Source: Salinirussus salinus (lineage in GTDB: Archaea; Halobacteriota; Halobacteria; Halobacteriales; Haloarculaceae). Taken from it: a DNA stretch of 64,000 nt. This document shows, piece after piece, positions 25,694 to 33,497 of the stretch. Below the pieces are notes generated by a model. The model was not told the origin of the DNA and did no database searches. It worked only from the letters and a program-made list of their open reading frames with translations. The translations under genes and the position numbers were made by a program. Location: contig NZ_WOWO01000004.1 of assembly GCF_009831455.1 (NCBI RefSeq), positions 558,001-622,000 on the forward strand. The letters run 5' to 3'. The first letter of the stretch is position 1. Each line of letters starts with the position of its first letter.

Positions 25694-25987
25694 ATGGCAC
25701 CCGATGAGGACGTGCGCGTGTTGGAAGATACGGAACGGCGCTTTGAGGATGGTACCGCTCTCCGTGTCCGCGTGCTGGCTGTGCCGGATTCAGAGAAGTT
25801 TCCGGACGGCGTCAAGTACCGTCTTCATTACGGTACTGAAGGCGGGAAGACGCTAATTCGGTACGACAACTCTCACGGCGTGCACGAGCGACACACGCCT
25901 AATGGGATTGACGAAGACTACGAATTCCCTGGCTACGATGCCGTCCAAGAGCGGTTCTGGGACGAGATCGAACAGTTCCGGGACTAA
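25694..25987 (+). CDS. DUF6516 protein (putative toxin component)
   Basis: 97 residues from the ATG at 25,694 (a TTG two codons earlier is possible). Seen: LRVRVLAVPDSEKFPDGVKYRLHYG then LIRYDNSHGVHERHTPNG, the RYDN...H...H pattern of DUF6516. These proteins are found with a small helix-turn-helix protein and are regarded as toxin-antitoxin-like. The partner gene lies 30 bases downstream. The intact, compact frame suggests a working module. Confidence 0.75.
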   Translation: MAPDEDVRVLEDTERRFEDGTALRVRVLAVPDSEKFPDGVKYRLHYGTEGGKTLIRYDNSHGVHERHTPNGIDEDYEFPGYDAVQERFWDEIEQFRD

Positions 25988-26017
25988 GAGGGAGCCACCA
26001 CAGGAAAACAGAAAACT

Positions 26018-26422
26018 ATGACGCAGAACACGCTCATCGTGACCGTTGAATCGATCGGCGCTGTCAAGCAGCGCACTTCTGACGCGTTCGAGCAAGCGCT
26101 CGGTGATAACACCCGCGACGAGGACTCACCTCGTCGCCTGAGCTTTGAGACAACCGACCAGCTCGCCCAGGTCTTCACGCCACGTGCGATCGACCTACTC
26201 CAAGCAATAGCGCAAGAAGAGCCCGCAAGCATCCGCGAGGCCGCCCGTCTCGTAGATCGGGACATTAAGCAGGTGTCGGAGAATCTGGAACGGCTCGAAG
26301 AGTACGGTGTCGTGGAGTTCCTCAACGAAGGACGCGCGAAGCGACCTGTCGTCCCTTACGACGAAATCGATATCCGACTTCCGCTTCGAGGGGCCGTAGA
26401 GAGGGATGCAGCTCCGGCGTGA
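26018..26422 (+). CDS. HVO_A0114-type helix-turn-helix protein (antitoxin component)
   Basis: 134 residues. Seen: LSFETTDQLAQVFTPRAIDLLQAIAQEEPASIREAARLVDRDIKQVSENLERLEEYGVVEF, a winged helix like HVO_A0114-family putative DNA-binding proteins, which often accompany DUF6516. Inference: it neutralises or represses the upstream DUF6516 protein and may bind the palindrome at 25,641. Confidence 0.78.
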   Translation: MTQNTLIVTVESIGAVKQRTSDAFEQALGDNTRDEDSPRRLSFETTDQLAQVFTPRAIDLLQAIAQEEPASIREAARLVDRDIKQVSENLERLEEYGVVEFLNEGRAKRPVVPYDEIDIRLPLRGAVERDAAPA

Positions 26423-26439
26423 CCTTGGTGTTGATGAGG

Positions 26440-26646
26440 TCAGACAAACAGGCCAGGGCTACTACTCGTCTGTCGAGTGTTCGCTCTCTGCTGGAAAGAC
26501 AGTCTGGTCGACACTTCCTTCATAGCGGTGGCAGCGCGGAAACCCACGAGTGTAGCCGTAGGAAGCGCGTCGGATGGGCTGGCGACCACCGCGCTCTGGC
26601 CGGCGACGGTTTCGTCACCGACCGTCGGCGTCTGATCCGTAGCCAT
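26440..26646 (-). pseudogene. Remnant of an ArsR regulator N terminus
   Basis: The first residues MATDQTPTVGDE match MATDHTRTVGDD of the ArsR gene at 22,837; the rest of the frame is unrelated and has no domain. Together with the promoter copy at 26,611-26,747 it is a truncated duplicate. Translation, if any, would give a meaningless 68-residue peptide. Confidence 0.55.
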
Positions 26647-26747
26647 CGCACATCAGGCTACGAATCCGAGGTGCTTAGCCGCTATCAAGCCGAGAACTCC
26701 CAAAAATACTCCTTTTTATATCTGCTGTTGTACGTAGTTGCCTATGG
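26611..26747. repeat. Divergent promoter region, copy 2 (both genes truncated)
   Basis: Parallels 23,231-23,366: GTCACCGACxGTC, ATCAAGCCGAGAA, CAAAAATAC, CTTTTTATAT and GCCTATG recur in order. On the right the ATG is followed by GAT TGA, so the TIR-like gene is cut after two codons; on the left the ArsR gene is cut after about a dozen. Confidence 0.6.
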
Positions 26748-26761
26748 ATTGATGCCCGCTT

Positions 26762-26828
26762 GAAGCCAACCAGCCGGTACACAACACTTGCGCTAGACAA
26801 GAAACTATTCCTCGAAGTAAGAATTATA
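26762..26828. repeat. 67-bp direct repeat, copy 2
   Basis: Second copy of 25,091-25,157 in the same orientation; the three differences are transitions. It carries only the last codons of a RelE-type toxin. The regulator gene at 26,852 begins 24 bases after it, so the repeat also supplies upstream sequence to that gene. Confidence 0.85.
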
Positions 26829-26851
26829 TCTTTTACCCCGCAATCCAAAGT

Positions 26852-27385
26852 ATGTCTGAGATAGATGCTGGCGATGGGCCACCCTCATTCGAGGACGCGT
26901 TCGCCAGCGACGACGCCGAACAACGTATCTATGGCACTATCCTGCAGATCCGCGAGCCGACGACGGCGAGCGCGATCGCCGACATCACCGACTGTGACCC
27001 CAAGACCGCCCGGAAGTACCTTGGCTGGTTCGAGGACCTGGGGATCGTCACCAGACACGATGGCCATCCGGCCACCTACGAACGGAACGACGCGTATTTC
27101 GAGTGGCGACGCATCAACCAGCTGGCAGCCGACCATTCCGTCGAGGACCTGCAGGATCGCGTTCGTGAGTTGACGACGCGCATCACCGAATACGAGTCGA
27201 CGTACGACGCCGCGTCACCGGCCGCAGTCGACGCCGTCGCCACCGCGGAGGGCAGCGATGAGCGGACCATCGACGACGTGTACAGCGACCTCGCCGACTG
27301 GGCGACCGCCCGCGAGGAACGTGACCGTTACGAGCGCGCCCGCCAGCAACGCATGGGTGACGAGCGCGAACAGGCATCCGGGTAG
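26852..27385 (+). CDS. Winged-helix regulator paired with a DUF6516-like protein (copy 2)
   Basis: 177 residues. Seen: QRIYGTILQIREPTTASAIADITDCDPKTARKYLGWFEDLGIVTRHDGHPATYERNDAYFEWRR, the same winged-helix arrangement as the gene at 12,679, then a helical C-terminal half. It is followed 28 bases later by the partner with WECRWDRHPNPHNT. The pair is therefore a second copy of the module at 12,679-13,678, diverged in sequence but not in order. Inference: an autoregulating DNA-binding antitoxin. Confidence 0.72.
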   Translation: MSEIDAGDGPPSFEDAFASDDAEQRIYGTILQIREPTTASAIADITDCDPKTARKYLGWFEDLGIVTRHDGHPATYERNDAYFEWRRINQLAADHSVEDLQDRVRELTTRITEYESTYDAASPAAVDAVATAEGSDERTIDDVYSDLADWATAREERDRYERARQQRMGDEREQASG

Positions 27386-27412
27386 CCCGCTCGATGGTGC
27401 CACCGACAGGCG

Positions 27413-27826
27413 ATGGAGGGAGCCCTGCCCCCATCTCGCCCAATCCTCGAATTCCTCCAGACGCGGTTCCAAGCGACGAGGCAGGTCTCTCGAGCGACTG
27501 TCACGGATACAAGCGGTCATCTGGAACTCCGCGTCGTCTTTGCCCCATCGTATTATCCAGCAACCGTCGACTGTGCCTCGTCGACGGTTCGCTGGTACAG
27601 GAACGACGACTTCAAACTTCACTACCGAGAGCAGCACGCGGACCACGCCTGGGAGTGCCGATGGGACCGGCACCCGAATCCGCACAACACACGGGATCAC
27701 TTCCATCCCCCGCCCACTGCCCCGACGCCCGGCCAGGACGCATCGTGGCCAGACGACCACCGTGACGTCGTTGCGCTTGCCCTCGAAGACATCGAAGACC
27801 GAATCGCCACCCTCTGGAGCGAGTAG
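27413..27826 (+). CDS. DUF6516-like partner protein, putative toxin (copy 2)
   Basis: 137 residues from the ATG at 27,413. Seen: a beta-rich core with STVRWYRNDDFKLHYREQHADHAWECRWDRHPNPHNTRDHFHPP (core motif WECRWDRHP, then spaced His, then HFHP), closely similar to the protein at 13,241. The conserved His/Arg/Asp set is what one would expect of a catalytic or metal site. As for copy 1, I infer a toxin-like effector; activity is unknown. Confidence 0.55.
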   Translation: MEGALPPSRPILEFLQTRFQATRQVSRATVTDTSGHLELRVVFAPSYYPATVDCASSTVRWYRNDDFKLHYREQHADHAWECRWDRHPNPHNTRDHFHPPPTAPTPGQDASWPDDHRDVVALALEDIEDRIATLWSE

Positions 27827-27907
27827 GGGCTACGGTCGTTGTTGGACACCGTAGACATCGGTCGAGGCGTCGACAGGCTTGTATGCGTTGCATACAATGT
27901 ACACAGT

Positions 27908-28198
27908 ATGGGAACGATCTCGGCACGCGTGCCCGACGAGTTAGAGGCTGAACTCGAAGCGTATCTCGAGGAGGAAAATCTCGACCGGAGCACGGCTGTT
28001 CGCAAACTTCTTTCAGAGGGGCTCGACGAATGGCGCCGCGAACAGGCCCTCGACAAGCTTGCGGCTGGCTCGATCACGTTCAGCAAGGCGGCTGAGCTGG
28101 CTGGGATGTCCGTCTGGGACTTCGCCCAACTCGCGAAAGAGCGGAATATCACCTGGGTTGCAGACGACCACCTCAACGCCGACCTTGAGGCGCTGTGA
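27908..28198 (+). CDS. UPF0175-family antitoxin
   Basis: 96 residues from the ATG at 27,908; the TATA-like TTGTATGCG and a run of TGCATACAATGTACAC lie just upstream and could be the operator. Seen: an RHH-like start ISARVPDELEAELEAYLEEENLDRSTAVRKLL and then the UPF0175 part ALDKLAAGSITFSKAAELAGMSVWDFAQLAKER. UPF0175 proteins are antitoxins for PIN toxins. The stop is followed at once by the ATG of the PIN gene. Confidence 0.85.
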   Translation: MGTISARVPDELEAELEAYLEEENLDRSTAVRKLLSEGLDEWRREQALDKLAAGSITFSKAAELAGMSVWDFAQLAKERNITWVADDHLNADLEAL

Positions 28199-28711
28199 AT
28201 GTGGGTCTTCGACGCGACACCGCTCATTTATCTCGCGAAAATCCAGCGACTCGGACTTGTCGCTCACCTCGAGGCGTCATGTGCCATCCCCGAACGTGTA
28301 TACGATGAAGTCGTCGCTACCGGTCTCGAAGAAGGTTACCCGGACGCTCGTCGGATTGAGCGTCAAGTCGACGCGGACTGCTTCGAGGTCGTCGCAGCGG
28401 AGACAACGCCACTGTATTCGCGTCTCCAGGGGAACACCAATCTCAGTGATGCTGACGTCGCTGTCCTGGCTTATGCCGACGCCCACGACGGGACTGCCGT
28501 GATGGACGAGACCTATGGGCGTGATGTTGCTGCCGCTGAGGAACTCACTACTCGGGGTACAGCCTTTCTCGTCATGAAGTGGACGAAACAAGGCGCAATT
28601 GGTGGTGACGATGCACGAACTATCATCGATGCGATGATCGACGAGGGATGGTACTGTGCGCTCGAGATCTACACGAAGATCGTACAGAAGCTTGAATCGA
28701 TCTCTGAGTAA
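28199..28711 (+). CDS. PIN-domain toxin of the DUF3368 type
   Basis: 170 residues, beginning directly after the antitoxin stop. Seen: WVFDATPLIYLAKIQRL with the first Asp, a Glu in VYDEVVATG, and LSDADVAVLAYA and VMDETYGRDVAAAE with further acidic residues, and the DUF3368 ending KQGAIGGDDARTIIDAMIDEGWYC. This is a canonical UPF0175/DUF3368 toxin-antitoxin pair. A relic of the same C-terminal motif lies at 44,641, outside the mobile region. Confidence 0.86.
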   Translation: MWVFDATPLIYLAKIQRLGLVAHLEASCAIPERVYDEVVATGLEEGYPDARRIERQVDADCFEVVAAETTPLYSRLQGNTNLSDADVAVLAYADAHDGTAVMDETYGRDVAAAEELTTRGTAFLVMKWTKQGAIGGDDARTIIDAMIDEGWYCALEIYTKIVQKLESISE

Positions 28712-28798
28712 CACCACCGCTGTCCGGGTGAATGTGTCTCGGGCTACGTCAACGATCTCCGAGAGTAAAACAAGGCGCTCGAACTCTCGGTGTTACTC
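28706..28798. other. Separated inverted repeat after the PIN gene, within a gap
   Basis: GAGTAACACC (28,706-28,715, containing the PIN stop codon) and GGTGTTACTC (28,789-28,798) are exact complements 73 bases apart. The gap from 28,712 to 29,038 has no gene; the rest shows nothing further except the GTG start context of the coupling protein. It may mark a small insertion or a terminator stem. Confidence 0.4.
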
Positions 28799-29038
28799 CT
28801 GATTTCTTCCTGCCAATTTGTCGTGTACCGGTTGACGTGTCTCCTGGTGTCGAATCACCTCGTTACCCGGTACCGGCCAGAGCGTATTTGACCTCCCACC
28901 GAGAGGAGAAGTCTGTATGCAGACCGGTCGCCCGACGACAGGCAGTGTTGCCCACGCCCCACCCAGCCATCCCGACTCGGCTTTCAAACGACGCCTCGCT
29001 GCCGAGCAGACTCTGACGGACACGTCGAGTGAGCGGCC

Positions 29039-32000
29039 GTGAAGCGCCCGCGCGTCTCACAACTGCTCCCCGGGAAGACAGACAACCGACCAGCCAACCC
29101 CGACGAGACACCGAACGCTGCCGACCCTGTAGAGGCTCCCGCGGATGCGCTTCTCCCGGACACGGTCGACAATACCGACGCGAGCTTCGAAGACCGGCCT
29201 TACATCGAGGTCCGGCCCTCGGAGGCCGCCGTCGATCCATCGGCTGCCGTCCGGGCGATGGAACAGCTCCAGAGCCACCTTCGGAACGCCCGCTCCACCG
29301 GCGTCCGGGAGCGACTGTTCGGCGACACGGACGACCCGGTTGTTGAGTGGCTGCTGGTCGCCGATGGCCGCGAGGACACCAGCGTCCGGTATCTCGTCGG
29401 GACAGGTAACCCGAAGAGCCTCGATGCTGTCGAGCGGATTCTCCGACGGGCCTTCCCGACGAGCTACGAACTGAAGCGCATCGAGACACATCCCCGCCGG
29501 CTCGAAGCACAGTGCTCACCCAGTCGTAGTACTGGTCCAGACACGATCACAGAGACACCACCCGCTGACCATCCTCTCCCCGACACGACTCCCGCTGTCG
29601 CCGGTGTCACCTACGTCGGTAAGACCGAGCGCACACGCGACTGGCAGACCGGCCTCACGCCTGCCGAGACCTTCCGCGGTCGCGCCACCGACACCACCGA
29701 CCACCAGCGCCGCAGTACAGCCACTACCAATACTGAGGATCACACCAACCCACTCGCGACACTCGTCGAGACGCTCTGTGCCGCGTCTACGCCGGCACTC
29801 TTCCAGGTCGTCTGTCGGGCCCACCCAAATTGGACGACAGCTGCCGACACGTACATTCAGGACCTCCAGACGGGGCAGGCAACGAGAGGCGACCGCATCC
29901 TCGAAGCCGTCGCACCCCGGGATCCCGAGGGCACCCGGACCTACGACCCACCCGAGTCCGACAAACGGCGCATCGCCAGCATCCAGCGCCGGAACCCCAC
30001 GCGCTCGCTGTGCGTCGCTGCCCGCGCGGCTATCCTTACCCGGGATGACCCGGCCGACGCGAATCACACTGCCCACGAACTTGCCACTGTACTGGAGGCG
30101 CTGAGCGGGCCGACACACGCCGTACAGGGGATCGTTCGCGATGTGGCCAAGGACTCCGACACTGACGACGGTGCCGGCCAGACCGTCTACGAGCGCCTCT
30201 GTGCCCGCGAGTGCCCGAGTCCGACCTACGACCAACGATTCACCAGGCTCCGCCCGGGACTTACCGGTAGCCCCGGCCTCGTCGTCGACCCCACAGAACT
30301 GCCGGGATTCTGTCTGCTCGATGGCGCGGGCCTGACCAGCACCGGTCAGCGGGCACTCGCTATCCGCCCGACCGAGCGCACCGCGCTCACCCTCCCGCCG
30401 CCGACTCAACTGAGTCGCTACGAGCCACCCGGACAGTTGCTCTGTATGCCCCTCACTGACGACCGCCGTCCCACCGGTGACCCACTCTGTCTCCCGCCCG
30501 ACCTGCAGTCCAGACACACGGTCGTCACGGGTGACACGGGCTCGGGGAAATCCGTTCAGATGCTGACGGCGATGCTCTCGAACGTGCCCGCGACCGATGG
30601 CCCGGAGATTCTCTTCGACTACAAGGGCGACGGGATGGCTCAGAATTACCTGCGAGCGCACTACGCGGCCTACGGTGACTTAGAGGATGTTCTCTATTTC
30701 GACCTGACCGAGACACTGCCAGCGCTCTCGGTGCTGGACGGGACACCATTACTGGAAGCCGGGCTCCCGCTCGAGGAAGTCCGGTCGCGGCTGGCCGGCC
30801 ACTTCGAGGAGGTCCTCGCCAGTCTGATGCACGCCGACAGCTACGCCGAGGCCCAGGAGTCCGCCAAAGCGGTTCGCAATCACCTGCGGGCACTGTACGA
30901 CCCGGTCCACGGCGAGGTGACTGTCTCCCTGGACGACCTTGGCGATGCCCTGCAACGCACGCGGCAACGCGAGATGCCGCCACCAGTCACCGACCCGGAA
31001 CTCACGTCGTACTTCGATGCGTTGCTGGATGGCGACCCGAAAATGTTCCGTCGGGTGATGAGCGGGGCCAGTAACCGCCTCGAGACGATCGCGACTGACG
31101 CCCGAGTCGCTCCGTTGTTCGAGACGACTGACGAAGACGACGATGCCGGCCGGTTAGCGTTCGGCGACCTGGTTGATGAGAACAAAGTGGTGCTTTTCGA
31201 CTTCGGGGGGATGGAAGCCCAGGCCAAACAGGCGCTCACTCTGGGCATTCTCTCCTCGCTGTGGACGGCACTGCGAGCGCGCTCTGAGGCGACGGCGACC
31301 ACTGCTTCCCCTCCACAGGTGAATCTCTATCTCGACGACGCCAAGGACGTCGCCGCGACGTCCATCGTGGGGACGCTGCTCGCCCAGGGGCGTTCGTTCG
31401 GGCTCTCGCTCGCACTCGGCGTCCAGTATCCCGCCCAGCTGGAATCCGCGGATCCCGAGGACGACACCTATCGCGAACTCCTCAACGAGACGGCAACCTG
31501 GGTGGTCGGCAACGTCAGCACGGCCGATGGTCTGGCCGACGTCCTCGCTACGGATACGATGCGCGTCCCAGAGGTCCGCCGTCGCTTGGGTGCGATGCGT
31601 CGCGGTGAGTGGCTCGTCCGGCCGGGTGCAGGTTTCGGCGAGGCGACGCCCCGTCCCTTCCTCGGGCGTTCGCTCCCCGCCCCGCGTGGCCACCCGGCCA
31701 GCGCAGCCCCGCTTTCCCGGGCAACCGAGTTGCGCCTCGACCGTGCCGCCGAAGCTGTCCGTGAGTACACGCGCAACCAGCACGGTACCGCTCACAACGA
31801 CCTCGGCACCGATTTCGGCGAGACCGACGGCGAACCCGAGGTCGAGGCCAGCGCGTTCATGTCCGGTGGCGTGGACGGGGACGCCGACAACTCGGCCGCG
31901 GAGGCCTCCTCAAATGCGGATACGGATGCCGATACCGATGCGGCCGGAGGTGCTGCCCACCCGCGTCTCGATTCACTCCTCCCGTACACCGAGCGTCTTC

Positions 32001-32947
32001 CGGACCCGATCAGCTACGATGAGGGCCCGCACGCGCTGCGGTGTGGGCGCTGTAACAATCGCTACGACCCAACGGTCGAGGGCATCGCCGACGCGGTCAA
32101 CTGCTGTCACGACCTGGCTGGAGTCGACCCCGACGATATCCCGATCTGTCGATTCAACCTGAAACTCACACCGGAGGAGGTCCAGGCCAGCGAGTGGCAC
32201 CTCCGTCAACTGCTTTTCCTCCAGGCCGTCTACAACGCCCAGCAGCGTCGTTACGACCCCTACGAGTACGACATCGTCTGGGACAGCATGATCCGTCTCC
32301 AGGAGTACGTCGGCATCGACACTGCCGCTGTCGACGAACTCGTCGATTCGGGATTACTGCGCCACGATTCGGACCATCCCCACCGCCTATATTCGGTGGC
32401 GCCCGATGGCCGTGAGGTCATCGGTGAGTCCTATCGGGAGGGTGTCGAATACGGTCACGGCGCGGGTGACCTCGAGGAATCCAGCGAGCACGTTCTGGGC
32501 ATCGCTCTCGGTGAACGCCACCTCCAGCGAGCCTACGTCGAGGACGGAGACTCCCCCGTCACAGAAGTCTCACCCTATCACGAGGTGACGGTTGACGGGA
32601 CCAAGCGCCGCCTCGATATCGCTGGCGTTGACGCGGATGGCGAGGTCGTGGTCGCTGTCGAGGTCGAGCGTTTGAATCACGACCACCGTCGGGCCGTCCT
32701 GGAAGACTTCGACAAGATGGCTGCCTGTGACGTTGCGGAGGCCATCTGGGTCGTCATGACCCAGGCCGATGGCCACAACCTCGTGGATGCGCTGTACGAC
32801 CCCGTGGAGGGTGACCCTCGGTTGGGGAAAACCTACGCACAGACGACGCCCCTTCCCCAGTTCAAGTTCGACGAGCCCGGCCTGACGGATATTTACTCAG
32901 TCGAGAAGCTCCGGGAATTGGTAGATGAAGATCCAAACTCGGGGTAA
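29039..32947 (+). CDS. VirD4/TraG-like coupling ATPase with C-terminal nuclease-like domain
   Basis: 1,302 residues from a GTG at 29,039; a TGA nine bases upstream excludes an earlier start. Seen: Walker A TGDTGSGKS near 497-505, Walker B VNLYLDDAKD near 760, and an ATPase core of about 470-870 with the VirD4/TraG-type FGLSLALGVQYPAQL. A Cys-rich segment CGRCNNRYD...NCCHDL (about 998-1,030) could bind zinc. At about 1,187-1,210 the phrase RRLDIAGVDADGEVVVAVEVE fits a PD-(D/E)XK nuclease fold. Coupling proteins bring DNA to the secretion channel; the nuclease-like tail is an unusual addition and might replace a relaxase. Asp/Ala repeats at about 930-970 are a linker. Confidence 0.8.
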   Translation: MKRPRVSQLLPGKTDNRPANPDETPNAADPVEAPADALLPDTVDNTDASFEDRPYIEVRPSEAAVDPSAAVRAMEQLQSHLRNARSTGVRERLFGDTDDPVVEWLLVADGREDTSVRYLVGTGNPKSLDAVERILRRAFPTSYELKRIETHPRRLEAQCSPSRSTGPDTITETPPADHPLPDTTPAVAGVTYVGKTERTRDWQTGLTPAETFRGRATDTTDHQRRSTATTNTEDHTNPLATLVETLCAASTPALFQVVCRAHPNWTTAADTYIQDLQTGQATRGDRILEAVAPRDPEGTRTYDPPESDKRRIASIQRRNPTRSLCVAARAAILTRDDPADANHTAHELATVLEALSGPTHAVQGIVRDVAKDSDTDDGAGQTVYERLCARECPSPTYDQRFTRLRPGLTGSPGLVVDPTELPGFCLLDGAGLTSTGQRALAIRPTERTALTLPPPTQLSRYEPPGQLLCMPLTDDRRPTGDPLCLPPDLQSRHTVVTGDTGSGKSVQMLTAMLSNVPATDGPEILFDYKGDGMAQNYLRAHYAAYGDLEDVLYFDLTETLPALSVLDGTPLLEAGLPLEEVRSRLAGHFEEVLASLMHADSYAEAQESAKAVRNHLRALYDPVHGEVTVSLDDLGDALQRTRQREMPPPVTDPELTSYFDALLDGDPKMFRRVMSGASNRLETIATDARVAPLFETTDEDDDAGRLAFGDLVDENKVVLFDFGGMEAQAKQALTLGILSSLWTALRARSEATATTASPPQVNLYLDDAKDVAATSIVGTLLAQGRSFGLSLALGVQYPAQLESADPEDDTYRELLNETATWVVGNVSTADGLADVLATDTMRVPEVRRRLGAMRRGEWLVRPGAGFGEATPRPFLGRSLPAPRGHPASAAPLSRATELRLDRAAEAVREYTRNQHGTAHNDLGTDFGETDGEPEVEASAFMSGGVDGDADNSAAEASSNADTDADTDAAGGAAHPRLDSLLPYTERLPDPISYDEGPHALRCGRCNNRYDPTVEGIADAVNCCHDLAGVDPDDIPICRFNLKLTPEEVQASEWHLRQLLFLQAVYNAQQRRYDPYEYDIVWDSMIRLQEYVGIDTAAVDELVDSGLLRHDSDHPHRLYSVAPDGREVIGESYREGVEYGHGAGDLEESSEHVLGIALGERHLQRAYVEDGDSPVTEVSPYHEVTVDGTKRRLDIAGVDADGEVVVAVEVERLNHDHRRAVLEDFDKMAACDVAEAIWVVMTQADGHNLVDALYDPVEGDPRLGKTYAQTTPLPQFKFDEPGLTDIYSVEKLRELVDEDPNSG

Positions 32948-33000
32948 TCGGTTGAGCGCCGTCGAGCGGGGCTCCCCGGGCCGTAGCGATAGCCGTCTGC

Positions 33001-33404
33001 GATCCAAACACGGCAGTAGCGCCCGCAAGTAGTGGGAATTCGGAGTTTGGAATCGGAGCTAGGTACCCAGGTGGGGTGCGACAGTGGTGTCGATGACCCG
33101 GCGAATGCACGCCGCTGGGCGGTGATTTCGGCTGGTTCGGCAACCGCGGTGATGTCTTTACTTCGCTGGCCGCTCCCCTTCTAACCGGAAATCGCAAGAC
33201 GGCGACCGTGTTTGGATTCGCTCGGACGCGTGCCCCTCCCTCTATTCGATACGCTGATGTCATCTGGAGTTGCTGGCATCTGGACGCAGTCTGGCGGTTT
33301 TCCGCGTCTGTCACTGTTCCACTCGTCTCGCTGGCCCTGGCCTAGATCGGGGCGCTATCCTCCCATACAACGCTACTTGCGGGCGATATCGCCGTGTTTG
33401 GATC
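33001..33404. repeat. Three copies of ATCCAAACACGG in a noncoding region
   Basis: The gap from 32,948 to 33,497 has no credible gene. GATCCAAACACGGC...CGCCCGCAAGTAG (33,001-33,032) recurs as an inverted copy at 33,371-33,404, and a shorter inverted copy CCGTGTTTGGAT lies at 33,206-33,217. The long arms match at about 30 of 34 positions. Position next to the coupling gene suggests a transfer or replication site. Confidence 0.6.
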
Positions 33405-33497
33405 CGCCATCACACCCGGTGAAACCGTCAGCTGGTCGCTTGTCGGATCTGAGCTACCCATCCGGAGTTTTGACCATTCTTTCGCTGGGAGGGCAGG

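Noticed and set aside
29516-30661. Minus-strand frame inside the coupling-protein gene
   Set aside because: The plus-strand frame has Walker motifs and haloarchaeal composition; the minus frame has neither.
33001-33404. Haloarchaeal replication origin with canonical Orc1 binding repeats
   Set aside because: No Orc1/Cdc6 gene is present in the window and the repeats do not match the origin repeat I know; kept only as an unexplained inverted repeat.
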